Positions 1-9,170 are shown, numbered from the stretch's first letter. The stretch is 46,300 bases of DNA from Burkholderia sp. E7m39 (GCA_001319865.1 BBSL01000320.1:1-46300); one strand, 5' to 3'. Translations and numbers: made by a program. The notes: generated by a model not told the origin, from the letters alone.

Positions 1-54
1 GATGGCCTCGTCGATCAGTGCCTTCAATGTCGCGCGCTGTTCGGCACAAGTCAT
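1..54 (-). CDS. IS3-family transposase OrfB, N-terminal fragment cut by the window edge
   Basis: The reverse strand from position 54 reads MTCAEQRATLKALIDEAI and is still open at the window edge. Its ATG overlaps the TGA of the upstream orfA in an ATGA arrangement. In IS3-family elements orfB carries the DDE integrase domain, but none of that domain lies inside the window. The call depends on the position directly after an IS3-type orfA. Confidence 0.7.
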   Translation of the reverse strand, partial: MTCAEQRATLKALIDEAI

Positions 55-548
55 TCGTCCTCGTCCCCGAACAGCGCCTGATACTTTTTTGAGAGCACCA
101 GCAACGCGGCCGCTTCCGCCAGCGCCTTGTCCTTACGCTTGAGTTCGCGCTGCAATTGCGCATTGGCCTGTTTAAGATCGCGCACTTCCGGCGCGTTGGC
201 GCGTGGGCTCGCGGTGTCGCCAGAGCAGAACTGCGCACGCCACTGGGCCAGATGATGGACAAACAGGCCCCGTTCGCGACACCACGCGTTCAGTGCTTCC
301 TCATCCAGTCCATGGCTCTGTTGCAAGGCCAGCAGGCGCTCTTCCAGAGACCAGTCTTGCGGGCGCCGTGCATCGCTCGGGCCCGGATTGCGGCTTGCGG
401 CGTTTGACACCCGGATCCACTTCCTCAAGGTTAATACATTCATGTTCAGCTCGGCGGCAACCGCTCCTACGGAGCGGTTGCCGCGCTGCAGGGCCTTCGC
501 CAGCGCCTGCTGTCTGAATTCTACAGAATACGTCTGCTTCGTCTTCAA
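51..548 (-). CDS. IS3-family transposase OrfA (helix-turn-helix protein)
   Basis: About 165 residues. The N-terminus (KQTYSVEFRQQALAKALQ, then SVGAVAAELNMNVLTLRKW) is the helix-turn-helix of IS3-type OrfA proteins, which binds the element ends. A second segment (EEALNAWCRERGLFVHHLAQW) resembles another HTH-like repeat. The C-terminal third (residues about 120-155) is a charged coiled coil rich in Q, L, E and K, typical of the leucine zipper that mediates OrfA/OrfB assembly. I chose the TTG at 548 because AGAGG lies six bases upstream. The frame is open to 596, where TGTCGCCTCTGAA may be the element end. It is longer than the roughly 100-residue OrfA of classical IS3, as in some Burkholderia elements. 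No frameshift is visible. Confidence 0.85.
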   Translation of the reverse strand: MKTKQTYSVEFRQQALAKALQRGNRSVGAVAAELNMNVLTLRKWIRVSNAASRNPGPSDARRPQDWSLEERLLALQQSHGLDEEALNAWCRERGLFVHHLAQWRAQFCSGDTASPRANAPEVRDLKQANAQLQRELKRKDKALAEAAALLVLSKKYQALFGDEDE

Positions 549-716
549 CCTGTACCTCTGAGTTCTCTTCAAATGATGAAAATTCAGAGGCGACAACTAG
601 TGTGACGCCGGGGGTGCTGGACGGGCGGTGTCCGCATATGCGCGGCTAGTGCCTACGCTATTTCTTCAGATAGACACCAGAATTGTTTTAGACCAACCGG
701 CATTGGCCTATCGGGG

Positions 717-1223
717 CTAGCGAGACATTGCTGCCGCGTCAGGGACGCCGCTTGGTGCCAATTGAATCGATTTCATAAGAAGGCAGGCAGACGCCGCGAG
801 TAGAACAAGGTCCTTAAGCAGGAATTGCCCCATATCACCTGATAGCCACGGGAAGCCGCCCAAGGGAGCGGCGGTTACGCCAGGGGTGCTAAACATAAAC
901 GTCAAGGTGACGATATAAGTCGCACATGACATCGCAGCGCCAAGGGCGGAAAAGATCGGGACAAATGCGCCAAGGATCAGGGCGGCAGCCGTCAACAGTT
1001 CCAGCACGCCGACCACATCGCTCGCACCTTGGACGCCGAATAAGGTGTTAAGCCAACCCATGATCGGACTATGTACGATAAACGAAGAGATGCCATGAGC
1101 CTCGTAACTAGTGAACTTCATGCACCCGAACCAGAGAAATATGACCACTAACGCCCAACGAAGGAACCCGAGTGGCCAGACCGAGGTGTCATACTTTTCG
1201 GCGACGTGTACGTTCTTAAGCAT
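717..1223 (-). CDS. DUF417 (YkgB/RclC-like) inner-membrane protein
   Basis: 168 residues with about four hydrophobic segments. The pattern FLWFGCMKFTSYEA near residue 30, then SPIMGWL, and GFPWLSGDMGQFLLKD near residue 130 is that of the DUF417 family, which includes E. coli RclC (YkgB) of the reactive-chlorine-resistance rclABC operon. The family is membrane-bound and its biochemical role is unknown. The start at 1223 has a GGAG motif nine bases upstream; the frame extends 43 codons further without a better site. The next gene upstream on the same strand is an AhpD-like protein about 420 bp away, so the two may be co-regulated but are probably not one tight operon. Length and motifs are complete. 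Confidence 0.85.
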   Translation of the reverse strand: MLKNVHVAEKYDTSVWPLGFLRWALVVIFLWFGCMKFTSYEAHGISSFIVHSPIMGWLNTLFGVQGASDVVGVLELLTAAALILGAFVPIFSALGAAMSCATYIVTLTFMFSTPGVTAAPLGGFPWLSGDMGQFLLKDLVLLAASACLLMKSIQLAPSGVPDAAAMSR

Positions 1224-1642
1224 ATTTTCCGCTCCATTAGATTGGGTTTGAGAATTTGACCGAAGGAGCCAAAGCCTTATGGTTCTGTTGTAATCCAGGT
1301 GTGCTTCGGTAAGTCGGCCTCTGGCGAGACGATCCCGCATACTGAACGTCATCCCGATGCCGATATCGATCCTTGGCTGGTTAAACGTCGATTGCTCGGT
1401 GAGTATCAGATAGAAAAATGATATCCCCCCGCTTCGCGATTAACAAACATACCTGAGTATCATTTAATGTCCAGAGGGACTGCAGGAGACGATCCGAGCA
1501 TGAAGAGCAGTCATCGTATTAAAAGAATGACTCACCTTATCGATTCTCGTGTGGAAGGAGGGAACGCATAGCCGCGGGAAACAGGGCAACAAAACGATTT
1601 TTACTGCGGCGCAAAAAAGAGCATGCCGGTGCGAGACGCCCG
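1224..1642. other. Intergenic stretch without a recognisable gene
   Basis: About 420 bp between two leftward genes. It is AT-richer than the flanks. I see no gene, no clear terminator hairpin and no IS end. It probably holds the promoter of the DUF417 gene. Confidence 0.5.
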
Positions 1643-1948
1643 TTATTCCCGCATCAGATGAGTGGCGTGGGTGATCGCGCCGCCTGCGCGAATTGCCGCT
1701 GCCACCACCGCAGTTTCAGCCAGCTGGGCGCTAGTTGCACCGGCGTCCCGTGCGGCAGTTGTGTGGAGCTCAATACAATACGGACACTGTGTCGTTAGTG
1801 CGACAGCAACCGCAATCAATTGCTTCGCCTGAACGGACAGAGCGCCTTCCTCAAAGGCGGCTTTATCAAACGCCCAGAATGCCGCCATTCCTGCGCATGC
1901 ATGTTCTTCAAGCTTTTGAAGACGGTTCAGATTTGACATTTCCAACAT
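1643..1948 (-). CDS. Small carboxymuconolactone decarboxylase/AhpD-like protein
   Basis: 101 residues, the size of a minimal CMD-domain protein. It carries QCPYCIELHT near residue 58: the redox CxxC followed three residues later by His, as in AhpD-type alkylhydroperoxidases where the thiols reduce peroxides and the His relays protons. Upstream of the motif is AKQLIAVAVALTTQ and after it AGATSAQLAETAVVAAAIRAGGA, both typical of the helical CMD fold. The start at 1948 is preceded by AGGAG at six bases; an ATG six bases upstream is too close to that site. The substrate cannot be told from sequence. It is one of five CMD-family loci in the first 14.5 kb, and it is shorter than and distinct from the other four, which share a 180-residue architecture. 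Confidence 0.88.
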   Translation of the reverse strand: MLEMSNLNRLQKLEEHACAGMAAFWAFDKAAFEEGALSVQAKQLIAVAVALTTQCPYCIELHTTAARDAGATSAQLAETAVVAAAIRAGGAITHATHLMRE

Positions 1949-2020
1949 GTTCATCTCCTGGCGCAACTAAGCAGCGTCTGTCAAGCCTACGGGCTTTCGA
2001 CGATTGATCATATATCGAGA

Positions 2021-2043
2021 AGACGCGATTGAGCGTCGCGTCT
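2021..2043. promoter_or_regulatory. Perfect 8-bp inverted repeat upstream of the small CMD gene
   Basis: AGACGCGA, seven-base spacer, TCGCGTCT. The arms are exact. It lies about 75 bp upstream of the leftward CMD start at 1948, a position suited to an operator. The binding protein is unknown. Confidence 0.35.
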
Positions 2044-2652
2044 ACTGGTGCTGTTCCCCTCAACGAGATCATATGACCATGTGCGGCTACCTACAAACAT
2101 ACGTCGGTATATCGGAAATATATCGAACGTGCGCTTGTTCACATGTACCGCCCCATTGAAGCGGGGAAAGTCGTTCAATCGAACTGGTTCGATGGCGGGA
2201 GATGCGATGTCAGGTATCAGCGACGTCACGGTCAGCGCGGTGCTATGACGTAACGATAATGTAATAAAACGACCCAGCTTCAAATAGTGCCAGTGAAAAG
2301 CCTCTACCATTTTAGAACGCATCGAATAAAATGGATGCTTCGTCTCGAAGAACCATGCGGTAGACGAGGCCGCAATTGATATCTGGCAAGCCAACATGAA
2401 CGAAACTGCCATGCTCGATACGACTCTGGTCCGGACGGATCGGATTGAACAGTACCGAAAGTGGAACGGCGAGAGAGACCCCTTCTGGGGGCGACGACGC
2501 GTCGTGCATCGCGACGTGACACCGCGCAGAGTTGTCCACTGGCGCGTTAAAGGCGTGGCTCACAGCCGCGGGTAGCGCGACAGTGTCTAGGGGCGGAACA
2601 GGGTCCAACTAGTGACTTGTCAAGCACATTCGTGCGTTATCTCGCCCCGTAA
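2044..2652. other. Stretch without a convincing gene
   Basis: About 600 bp between divergent genes. A leftward frame at 2312-2608 (98 codons) and another at 2008-2412 are open, but neither matches a family I recognise. Because the kinase that follows lacks its normal N-terminus, this may be degraded sequence at an old rearrangement joint. Confidence 0.35.
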
Positions 2653-4752
2653 GTGGCCGGGACGAGGACGATCAACCGGTCGGTTGATGGACGTGCGGGT
2701 CTATATCCTTTGGTTGCATACCATATGAACTACATTCAGACGTCCGAGGCAAAGAGCCTGCAGTCGGACTCGAGTGAAAATTTTATTGACGGCGCTACGT
2801 TTGCGAGCACCGGCGCATTCGCATTCTGGGTACGTCGCCTTCAGAATTGTGTCCTTTTTCGTGATGGGGAGGGCGCCCTCCAAGCTGAACAAAAAGCGAA
2901 GGGATTGCTCAGCGCCACCCAATCACACGTCGAGGCCGCGGACGTCTCTTATTACGGCGCGCTCTGTCGAGCGGCGGCGTTCTCAGGGGCGACGGAAGAG
3001 AGGGTGCGTGAAGTGCACCTTCGCGCGCTAAAAGAGCACAATCATTACATGGAGTTGCTGGCGCAGTCATATCCGGATAGTTTTGCTGATCGCGCGGCAT
3101 TGGTCGCAGCAGAGCTGGCGAGGGTACAGAATCGGACAAGTGATGCGCAAACGTTATATGAAAAGGCGATCGAGCTTAGCCGCAAGCAAGGGTTCGTTCG
3201 AAACGAGGCGGTCGCACTCGAGGCCGCGGCGAGTTTTTACTCAGAACAGAAACTTTCGGTTGTCGCCGAGACATTACTGAGAGACGCCCGCAATTCCTAC
3301 CTTCATGGGGGCGCAGAAAGGAAGGCACAAGAGATCGAATTTCGGCTGACGCGGACTATCCATCGTGGCCTGAACAAACCTGCGAACGAGACGTGGACGG
3401 AGCACCTGTATACCAGAGCGATAATCGCGGCGTCTCATGCGCTTTCTAGCGAAATCGTACTCTCCAGACTCCTCGAAGTCCTAATCGGAAACGTGCTTGC
3501 GCATGCTGGCGCGGAGAGGTGCGCAGTAGCGCTTCACCGGAAAGGGGAATTCCGGATAGAAGCCGAAGCACGAACATCTTTGGACGGTATCGTGCATGTC
3601 ATCGAATCGCGTAAGCTACGGGATGTTGATCTCCCTCTCGCGATATTCATGCGCGTCGCAAGGACTCGACGGAGAGTGCTGCTCGGTGACGCGTTCCGCT
3701 GTGCTGATTTTGCAGAGGACCCTTACGTTGGCCAACGAAGGCTGCGGTCGGTGCTGTGCTTGCCCTTGCTGAAACAATCCGAGCTTGTCGGGATACTATA
3801 TGTCGAGAACAATCTCATCCGGGGCGCATTCTGCGAGGAAATGACGACACTGCTTGAAGTGTTTGCATCACAAGCCGCAATCTCGCTCGAAAACGCACGA
3901 CTGTACGCAGAGACTCAGGAGAGCAACGCACTGCGCGAAGCTGCCGAACAAGCGCTCCGGGAATCGAGGGAGGAACTCGCGCGGGTGGCGAGCCTTACGA
4001 CGATGGGGCAGCTAGTCGCGTCTGTTACCCACGAAGTTAGCCAACCACTAGTATCTATAGCAACGAGTGCCGGCGCGGCTTTGAGATTTCTGAGACTCGA
4101 CGAGCCCGACTTCTCCGAAGTCGAAGAGGCGTTGCAGAGGATTCAAACCGACAGTATTCGTGCGCATGACGTCGTGCGCAGCCTGCGAGCTCTGGTCAAA
4201 CGATCTGCTCCCTCCTTTTCAGCGTTCGACATGCACGATGCAGTCGTCGAAGTGTTGCTGGTCACGAGGGCTCAGCTCGAAAAGCACGCTATTCGAGTTG
4301 AGACGAACATCGTCCCCGGTGCGAGTCTCGTTTGGGGCGACAAGATCCAGATACAGCAGGTCGTCCTCAATCTTGTAGTCAATGCGATAGAAGCTATGCA
4401 GGAGATCACCGATCGCGAACGTCGCCTGCTGCTCGGGAGTTCAACCGTCGATGGGCTCGTGAGACTTGTAATCGAGGACACTGGAGTGGGCATCGAGGAG
4501 GGTTCCGCTGATTACATCTTTGCTCCATTTGTCACAACGAAGCCGCATGGCATGGGCATGGGCCTGACGATATGTCGTTCGATAGTGGAGGCGCATGTAG
4601 GGCGCCTTGCGGTCGAACCGTCGACTCCCCACGGAACGCGGTTTGAATTAGCGCTGCCGGAAGCCGGAGCGTGGGCTTCCACCGCTAACTTAATGGTGCA
4701 CAAACCTGCTCACGTAGATTCGGGGCGTGGAGGTAACGGTGGTCCCTCTTGA
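2653..4752 (+). CDS. 5'-truncated hybrid sensor histidine kinase (TPR-like, GAF, HisKA, HATPase)
   Basis: 699 residues. Residues about 50-235 are helical, TPR-like repeats; 255-420 form a GAF sensor domain (RSVLCLPLLKQSELVGILYVEN); a coiled coil leads into the H-box SVTHEVSQPL with phospho-acceptor His460, the N-box QVVLNLVVNAIEAM near 575, the G1 box EDTGVGI at 608 and GMGMGL at 633. The domain order and the N-terminal residues match the last third of the large Burkholderia proteins that join a Ser/Thr-kinase domain, an AAA ATPase and a histidine kinase, so the gene appears to have lost about two thirds of its 5' end. The GTG start and an in-frame ATG at 2725 both lack a good ribosome site. 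The last 27 residues (from WASTANLMV) are encoded by an IS-like end, not by kinase sequence. It faces a FixJ-type regulator, its possible partner. Confidence 0.8.
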   Translation: MAGTRTINRSVDGRAGLYPLVAYHMNYIQTSEAKSLQSDSSENFIDGATFASTGAFAFWVRRLQNCVLFRDGEGALQAEQKAKGLLSATQSHVEAADVSYYGALCRAAAFSGATEERVREVHLRALKEHNHYMELLAQSYPDSFADRAALVAAELARVQNRTSDAQTLYEKAIELSRKQGFVRNEAVALEAAASFYSEQKLSVVAETLLRDARNSYLHGGAERKAQEIEFRLTRTIHRGLNKPANETWTEHLYTRAIIAASHALSSEIVLSRLLEVLIGNVLAHAGAERCAVALHRKGEFRIEAEARTSLDGIVHVIESRKLRDVDLPLAIFMRVARTRRRVLLGDAFRCADFAEDPYVGQRRLRSVLCLPLLKQSELVGILYVENNLIRGAFCEEMTTLLEVFASQAAISLENARLYAETQESNALREAAEQALRESREELARVASLTTMGQLVASVTHEVSQPLVSIATSAGAALRFLRLDEPDFSEVEEALQRIQTDSIRAHDVVRSLRALVKRSAPSFSAFDMHDAVVEVLLVTRAQLEKHAIRVETNIVPGASLVWGDKIQIQQVVLNLVVNAIEAMQEITDRERRLLLGSSTVDGLVRLVIEDTGVGIEEGSADYIFAPFVTTKPHGMGMGLTICRSIVEAHVGRLAVEPSTPHGTRFELALPEAGAWASTANLMVHKPAHVDSGRGGNGGPS
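4686..4745 (-). repeat. Solo right end of an IS607-like element
   Basis: TAACTTAATGGTGCACAAA at 4686-4704 followed by CTGC, and GTAACGGTGGTCC at 4733-4745. The same 19-mer and 13-mer occur in inverted orientation at 45890-45949. The TGCACAAA-CTG core also occurs at the ends of the IS607-like remnants. The element body is missing here. Confidence 0.55.
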
Positions 4753-5216
4753 GAGGCACGATGTCGCCACCGCAGCCGGTGATGCCTGTCGCTCAGCATG
4801 GGCACGTCGCCAAGCGGCCATACGCGAACCTCCGTTTTTCGTTGCAGCCAAGCCGGGTAGATCCGGAACGCTGATTTTACATCAACGCCGCGCCGATCTC
4901 TTCAGGGTGGGGTCTTGGAGCCGGATTTCGGCGCATTCGCTTTGTTCAAGTACTCTTGATGAAAGCAAAACCTGCGAACGTCGCGCGCTAACGTCTATAG
5001 GCCTCACCGGCTCGCGCTGGCCAATTTGAAGGATTCGTCATTGTCGATGACCGAATTGGGATTTTGCGCGACGTCAATCCGCGCGCAACGGAGAACAACA
5101 CAAAACGCCTGCCCGACATGCCACTTCGCGATTCGTCGGTTATATTTCGGCAACCTAGAGCATTGCCGCGATGAAAGGACGCATACCCGCACATCACAAA
5201 TCACGGGCCTTGGCAA
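4753..5216. other. Region between convergent kinase and regulator genes, no gene seen
   Basis: About 460 bp between the 3' ends of the truncated kinase and the response regulator. Short open frames exist on both strands but none has a recognisable domain. It may hold decayed remains of the mobile element whose end lies at 4686-4745. Confidence 0.4.
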
Positions 5217-5909
5217 TCAGTCGCGCTTCGATAGAAACTGACGGTCAGTCTCGATACCGAGAATCTCCCCTATGCGGACGAACTCTGCCAGCGTGCGGCT
5301 CGCCATTTTTTTCATGGCATGAGCACGGTGTGTTTTTATGGTGATTTCACTTAGGTTCATTTCGGCAGCGATCTGTTTGTTCATGAGCCCAGCGACGACA
5401 TAGCCCATCACCGCGCGTTCTTTGGCGTTCATTGAATCGTAACGATAGCGCAAGTCTGCCATCGAGCGTTCGTTTGACAGACGCTCGGCATCGTGGCGCA
5501 ATGCTGATGCGACGGCATCCAGAATATCCTGGTCTCGAAACGGCTTAGCCAGAAAGTCCAATGCCCCAGCCTTCATGGCTTGAACGGTCATCGGAATATC
5601 GCCGTGCCCGCTGATGAAAATGATGGAAGTTGATAGTCCCATTTTTAAGAGCTGCTGTTGAAGCTCCAACCCGCTCTCGTGGGGCAGCCTTACGTCGAGG
5701 ATGAGACAACTAGGTAACTCCGGCCTGGAAAATAACAGGAATTCAGCCGCGGAGCCGAACGTCTCAGCGCGAAGACCCACTGAACGGAAAAGGGCGCTCA
5801 AAGAGCGCCTCGTCGGCTCGTCATCGTCCACGACATATACGATCGACTCGTGCTCGGACTCTGTTCTGCCTGCATGCGTTCGTTGGGGCGAATGGGAACG
5901 GGCGAACAT
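5217..5909 (-). CDS. FixJ-family two-component response regulator with LuxR HTH
   Basis: 230 residues. The receiver domain (about 23-140) has the acidic pocket VVDDDE at 27-31, phospho-acceptor Asp72 in LILDVRLP, and Lys122 in AKPF. The C-terminal LuxR/GerE helix-turn-helix runs from about 160 to 215 with MNKQIAAEMNLSEITIKTHR. A 20-residue charged N-terminal extension precedes the receiver. It is a cytoplasmic transcription factor switched by phosphorylation. The nearest kinase is the truncated one that ends 465 bp away on the other strand. A second regulator of the same type at 14.6-15.3 kb shares the KPFRDQD and LNLSEITIK signatures, so the two are paralogues. All key residues are present, so the gene is probably functional. 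Confidence 0.92.
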   Translation of the reverse strand: MFARSHSPQRTHAGRTESEHESIVYVVDDDEPTRRSLSALFRSVGLRAETFGSAAEFLLFSRPELPSCLILDVRLPHESGLELQQQLLKMGLSTSIIFISGHGDIPMTVQAMKAGALDFLAKPFRDQDILDAVASALRHDAERLSNERSMADLRYRYDSMNAKERAVMGYVVAGLMNKQIAAEMNLSEITIKTHRAHAMKKMASRTLAEFVRIGEILGIETDRQFLSKRD

Positions 5910-6214
5910 GATTTCTTCCTTTGAATCATAGTTGACGGTAGCAGACCGTTGCCGATGCCGGGGATGGACTCTTCTCTGGCAAAGGAGTATTACATGACAT
6001 CGTAACCCTTGCTACCTTTGGGCCTCGATAACCCATGGGACGGACCGTGAAGGGATGGATTTCTGACAATTGCGTCACACTGTCGCACCTTTGCCCTGGC
6101 AGCAGTGCGGTTGATTGGCTAGCTCGCCGACCGGCTCACTGCAGAGGCACTTATAATGGGGCAATATCCGAACCAGCATTGCCTTCCGCAGAAAAATACT
6201 AGAGGATAGTTTGA
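5910..6214. promoter_or_regulatory. Divergent promoter region between the FixJ-type and TetR genes
   Basis: About 305 bp between divergent starts. TATAAT at 6152-6157 is a perfect -10 hexamer 58 bases before the TetR start; no good -35 hexamer stands 17 bases upstream of it. No strong dyad was seen. Both genes may be autoregulated from here. Confidence 0.35.
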
Positions 6215-6793
6215 ATGGCGCGCCCGAGAGAATTCGATGAGGCAGCCGCGCTTGACGCGGCAGTGGAGCATTTTTGGCTGCATGGCTACAAGTCGACGTC
6301 TATTCGTGAATTGGCGTCCGCGATGGGTATTACGGGCGCCAGTCTCTACAACGCGTTCGGCGATAAGCGCGCCCTTTTCAAGATCGCGCTCGCACGCTAC
6401 ATCGAGACAGGTATCGAAGGTCGCGTTATTCGCGAACGCCAGTCTACCGTACATGCGATAGACGAATTTTTTAAAGATATCGTCAACTATTCCATAAAAG
6501 ACAAGAGCCGAAGAGGCTGCCTACTGGTGAATTCAGCCCTTGAGCTCAGCGACGAAGACGCAGAACTAAAAGGAGTCTTGTCAGATGTTTTTGTTGAGAT
6601 AGAAGCGTTTTTCAGGCGAGCTATTGCAGATGGCCAGGAGCAAGGCGAAGTGTCGACTGGGCTCCCTGCAGCTGACCTAGCCCGCCTTCTATTAGGCGCT
6701 TTACTTGGGATCCGCGTACTGGCCCGCGTTCGCCCCAACCGTGCTCTTCTAGACGGTATTGCCCGTTCGGCGCTCCTCGTTTTGAAGCGATGA
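6215..6793 (+). CDS. TetR/AcrR-family transcriptional regulator
   Basis: 192 residues, normal for the family. The N-terminus MARPREFDEAAALDAAVEHF, then TSIRELASAMGITGASLYNAFGDK (residues about 29-52, quoted across the helix-turn-helix) and the following RALFKIAL are classical for the TetR DNA-binding domain. The C-terminal ligand domain has RRGCLLVNSALEL near 95, matching the subgroup whose members often sit beside oxidoreductase genes. AGAGGATAG upstream supports the start at 6215. The ligand is unknown. The next gene downstream is a broken IS5 copy, so any original co-transcribed target gene may have been lost or moved. It is similar in type to the decayed TetR fused to the kinase at 17.7 kb. 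Confidence 0.92.
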   Translation: MARPREFDEAAALDAAVEHFWLHGYKSTSIRELASAMGITGASLYNAFGDKRALFKIALARYIETGIEGRVIRERQSTVHAIDEFFKDIVNYSIKDKSRRGCLLVNSALELSDEDAELKGVLSDVFVEIEAFFRRAIADGQEQGEVSTGLPAADLARLLLGALLGIRVLARVRPNRALLDGIARSALLVLKR

Positions 6794-6855
6794 CCCGTTC
6801 TCTTCTGACGCTGTTCGTGAGCGTCCGGGGGGGCAGCTAATGATTGCTTTGATCT

Positions 6856-7731
6856 GTTAACTTCCAACGATTGCTGTTAACCTCGTCATCGTTTCGGTGA
6901 CGAGGAGGCCATGGCCAAACTACTCGATGATGAGTTGTGGGCACTCATTGAACCCTCGCTGCCCCCACCCAAACCTCGCCGCTCACGGTATCCCGGACGC
7001 AGACCACTGGATGACCGAGCCATGCTCACCGGCATCCTGTTCATCTTTCAGACGGGCCTGCGCGGGGACCTGCTGCCACGCGAGATGAGCTGCGGCAGCG
7101 GCATGAGTTGCTGGCGCCGTCTCCGAGACTGGCAGGCTGTTGGCGTCTGGGACCGGCTAGACGAAGTGCGGCTCGCGAAGCTGCGCGAGTCAGACCGAAT
7201 TGACTGGTCCCGTGTCGTCGTCGACTCCTCCTCGATCCGCGCGGTGGTGCAGGTCAAAAACGGGACCGAATCCCAACGACCGCGCGCGACCTGGTTCAAA
7301 GCACCACCTCATTACCGAAGCGCAGGGCATCCCGCTCGCGGTAATCCTCACCGGCGCCAACCGTCACGATGTGCCCAGCTACACGCGCTGGTGGATGCGA
7401 TCCCGCCCATTGCCGGAAAGCGCGGGCGGCCGCTTTCGAAGCCCCGCATCGTTCAGGGCGATCGGGGCTACGAACACGACAAATACCGCCGTCCGCTGCA
7501 CGCAGCCGGCATCGCTACCGAAATTGCCCGACGTGGCGAGCCTCATGGCAGCGGCCTTGGCAAAACCGGCTGGGTCGTCGAGCGAACCATTTCGTGGGTT
7601 CACAACTTCCGGCGATTGCGCATCCGCTTCGAACGCCTTGCCTTCATCCACGAAGCCTTCATGAAACTCGCTGCAGCATCATCTGTTGGCGAAAGCTGAA
7701 GAACTCATTTTGCTAACGCCTCGAAGTTACC
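6856..7731 (+). mobile_element. Degenerate IS5-family element (IS427-like)
   Basis: About 876 bp. The left end GTTAACTTCCAACGATTGC and the complement of the right end (GGTAACTTCGAGGCGTTAGC) are imperfect inverted repeats, and between them lies a frameshifted IS5-type transposase. I could not identify a target-site duplication. The boundaries are estimates from the repeat match. Confidence 0.7.
6911..7716 (+). pseudogene. Frameshifted IS5-family transposase
   Basis: The start is MAKLLDDELWALIEPSLPPP, with first catalytic Asp region VVVDSSS. Near 7255 the homologous reading moves to another frame (TGPNPNDRARPGSKHHLITE, then GIPLAVILTGANRHDV), returns near 7385 to the first frame (VDAIPPIAGKRGRPLSKPRI, QGDRGYEHD, WVVERTISW), and ends in a third frame with SIICWRKLKNS. 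At least three frame changes are needed to read the whole protein, so this copy cannot make a full transposase unless the shifts are sequencing errors. The DDE residues themselves can still be located across the frames. It sits directly downstream of the TetR gene. Confidence 0.85.
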
Positions 7732-7895
7732 TGGCGTGCTTTCAGGGGGCACCCCGCTATACCATCGTCATAAGCGTTACCGTCTGAAACTCGGCGCTCG
7801 AGGACCATAAGCCCCGCATTTGAATTTGTCAGGATCGCCCCGGTCTCCAAACAACGGAATTTATATTGCCATTGAAAGTTCAGGTCAACCCTATT

Positions 7896-7908
7896 GTTAC
7901 AGCGTAAC
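7896..7908. repeat. Palindrome GTTAC-N3-GTAAC, copy 1 of 3
   Basis: GTTACAGCGTAAC. Two more copies with the same arms are at 18151 and 23470, all in gaps between genes. This one lies about 75 bp beyond the 3' end of the leftward DUF3331 gene and just after the IS5 remnant. Confidence 0.45.
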
Positions 7909-7981
7909 GATGGCTAGTCATTCTTCTGCAGCGATACATCCGTAACGGGAAGAGGCCAGAGCTTGCTTTCGAATGTATCTT

Positions 7982-8404
7982 TCAACAATCTTCAAGAGAT
8001 GCATGGGCGAGACGGCTTTCGACTTCCGTCGCAAGCATCATTGCCGACGCGTTGATTGGTCGTGGCTTCGAGATAGGCTTGTATATGCTATCCCCGGTGT
8101 TGATTACGATGCCGCTGAGAGAACAAACCCCCGGTCTCGTCGCGTCAAAACGACGCCAGAGTTGGAAACTGTAGCTGCATCGTGTTGGGTCGTGCCAAGA
8201 TACTATGACGGTGCATTGGGAGGCCCGCTCAAGGATGTTTACCGTCGCGTGGCGCAAATGCGTTTCGTCCGATATTGAGGTTCTCGTCGTTGGCGTCAGG
8301 TCTGTCGCTAGAACTCTTTGCAACGACTGAGAACCCGATTGAGCGAGCGATTGCACGATGCTCTTCCATGGTGCGACTTTGGCCGTTGTAGCCGATGCTT
8401 CCAT
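7982..8404 (-). CDS. DUF3331 domain-containing protein
   Basis: 140 residues. The C-terminal half holds the DUF3331 pattern: VIVSWHDPTRCSYSFQLW near 68, then CSLSGIVINTGDSIYKP at 94-110 and INASAMMLA at 118-126. The family is known mainly from Burkholderiaceae, where its function is undescribed; the compact Cys-x-Leu-Ser-Gly followed by Gly-Asp-x-Ile/Val-Tyr/Phe-x-Pro suggests a small folded domain. The N-terminal 50 residues are polar and not conserved against the paralogue at 22160. GGAG seven bases upstream supports the start at 8404, giving exactly the same length as the paralogue. The gene lies between an IS5 remnant and an IS607-like remnant. Confidence 0.8.
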   Translation of the reverse strand: MEASATTAKVAPWKSIVQSLAQSGSQSLQRVLATDLTPTTRTSISDETHLRHATVNILERASQCTVIVSWHDPTRCSYSFQLWRRFDATRPGVCSLSGIVINTGDSIYKPISKPRPINASAMMLATEVESRLAHASLEDC

Positions 8405-8680
8405 TTCTAGTCTCCGGGTACTTCGGGGTTTGGCGGCGAATATAGTGAGATGGCGGTGGAGTTCGAGCGCCAATCCGTGTAGTAGGACCCTCGATCGCAC
8501 AGGTGGTGGTTGATATGGACATCTTTCAACCGCAGACCTTCTGTGCCGGACGAGGGCGGCACCGATGTAAAAATGGTACGCGGCGCTTATGGGCTAAACA
8601 AACATGCATCGGTATAGAAGTTCTACGCCAAAGGATATCAAGCGATGTGTTTGGACCGCAGACGGTTGACTGATTCGGGT

Positions 8681-9170
8681 TTGCAGCAGTAACCCTTCAA
8701 TCTGCACAAACCGGATTACGACGTATGAAAGACGTTGTTACATGAGATATCAAGAGGAGATATCTCACGCGACTGTTATCGATTGGCGAGACTGCGGCAG
8801 ACCTGGGCGTCGCAGTTGGCATATTGCGGCGCTGGCATCGGCAAGGGCTGATGCTGCCGTTCGGCCGGACTGTCGGTGGACATCGAGGGTACCAGCGTGA
8901 GGCGGTACAGACAGCCCCCGGCGCGGAGACGGTTGCTTCGGGAAAGGCGGTCCGGTATGCGCGCGCGTTCGCTCGCACGACCAGGCTGCACAGCTCAAAA
9001 CGCAGGTCGGAAAACTCGAAAGGTACTGCGCCGACGCCGGCATCACGGATATCGACGTCGTCACTGATCTGGAAGCGGTCTGAACTATCGCAAGAAGGGG
9101 CCGCAACGACTACTGGGTGACATTGTTCGTGGCAGCGTCACACGCCTGGTGCTGAGCGCGAAAGAGTCGG
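8681..9170 (+). mobile_element. IS607-like remnant (left end and decayed tnpA), copy A
   Basis: The left end (GCAGCAGTAACCC, then TCTGCACAAACCGG) matches the left ends at about 19728 and 27118. The tnpA frame starts at 8767 with ACG in place of ATG, followed by a MerR-like helix-turn-helix (LLSIGETAADLGVAVGILRR, WHRQG). After a frameshift near 8955 the serine-recombinase part reads VRSHDQAAQLKTQ, with Arg where the catalytic Ser is expected, then LERYCADAGITDIDVVTDLE. The copy ends abruptly near 9170 inside a CMD gene. No tnpB follows. It is clearly inactive. Confidence 0.8.

Noticed and set aside
2008..2608. Overlapping reverse frames of 72-134 codons
   Set aside because: No family match, and the frames compete with each other; more likely relic sequence.
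7973..8278. Forward open frame of 101 codons
   Set aside because: It is antisense to the DUF3331 gene, which has family motifs and a good ribosome site.
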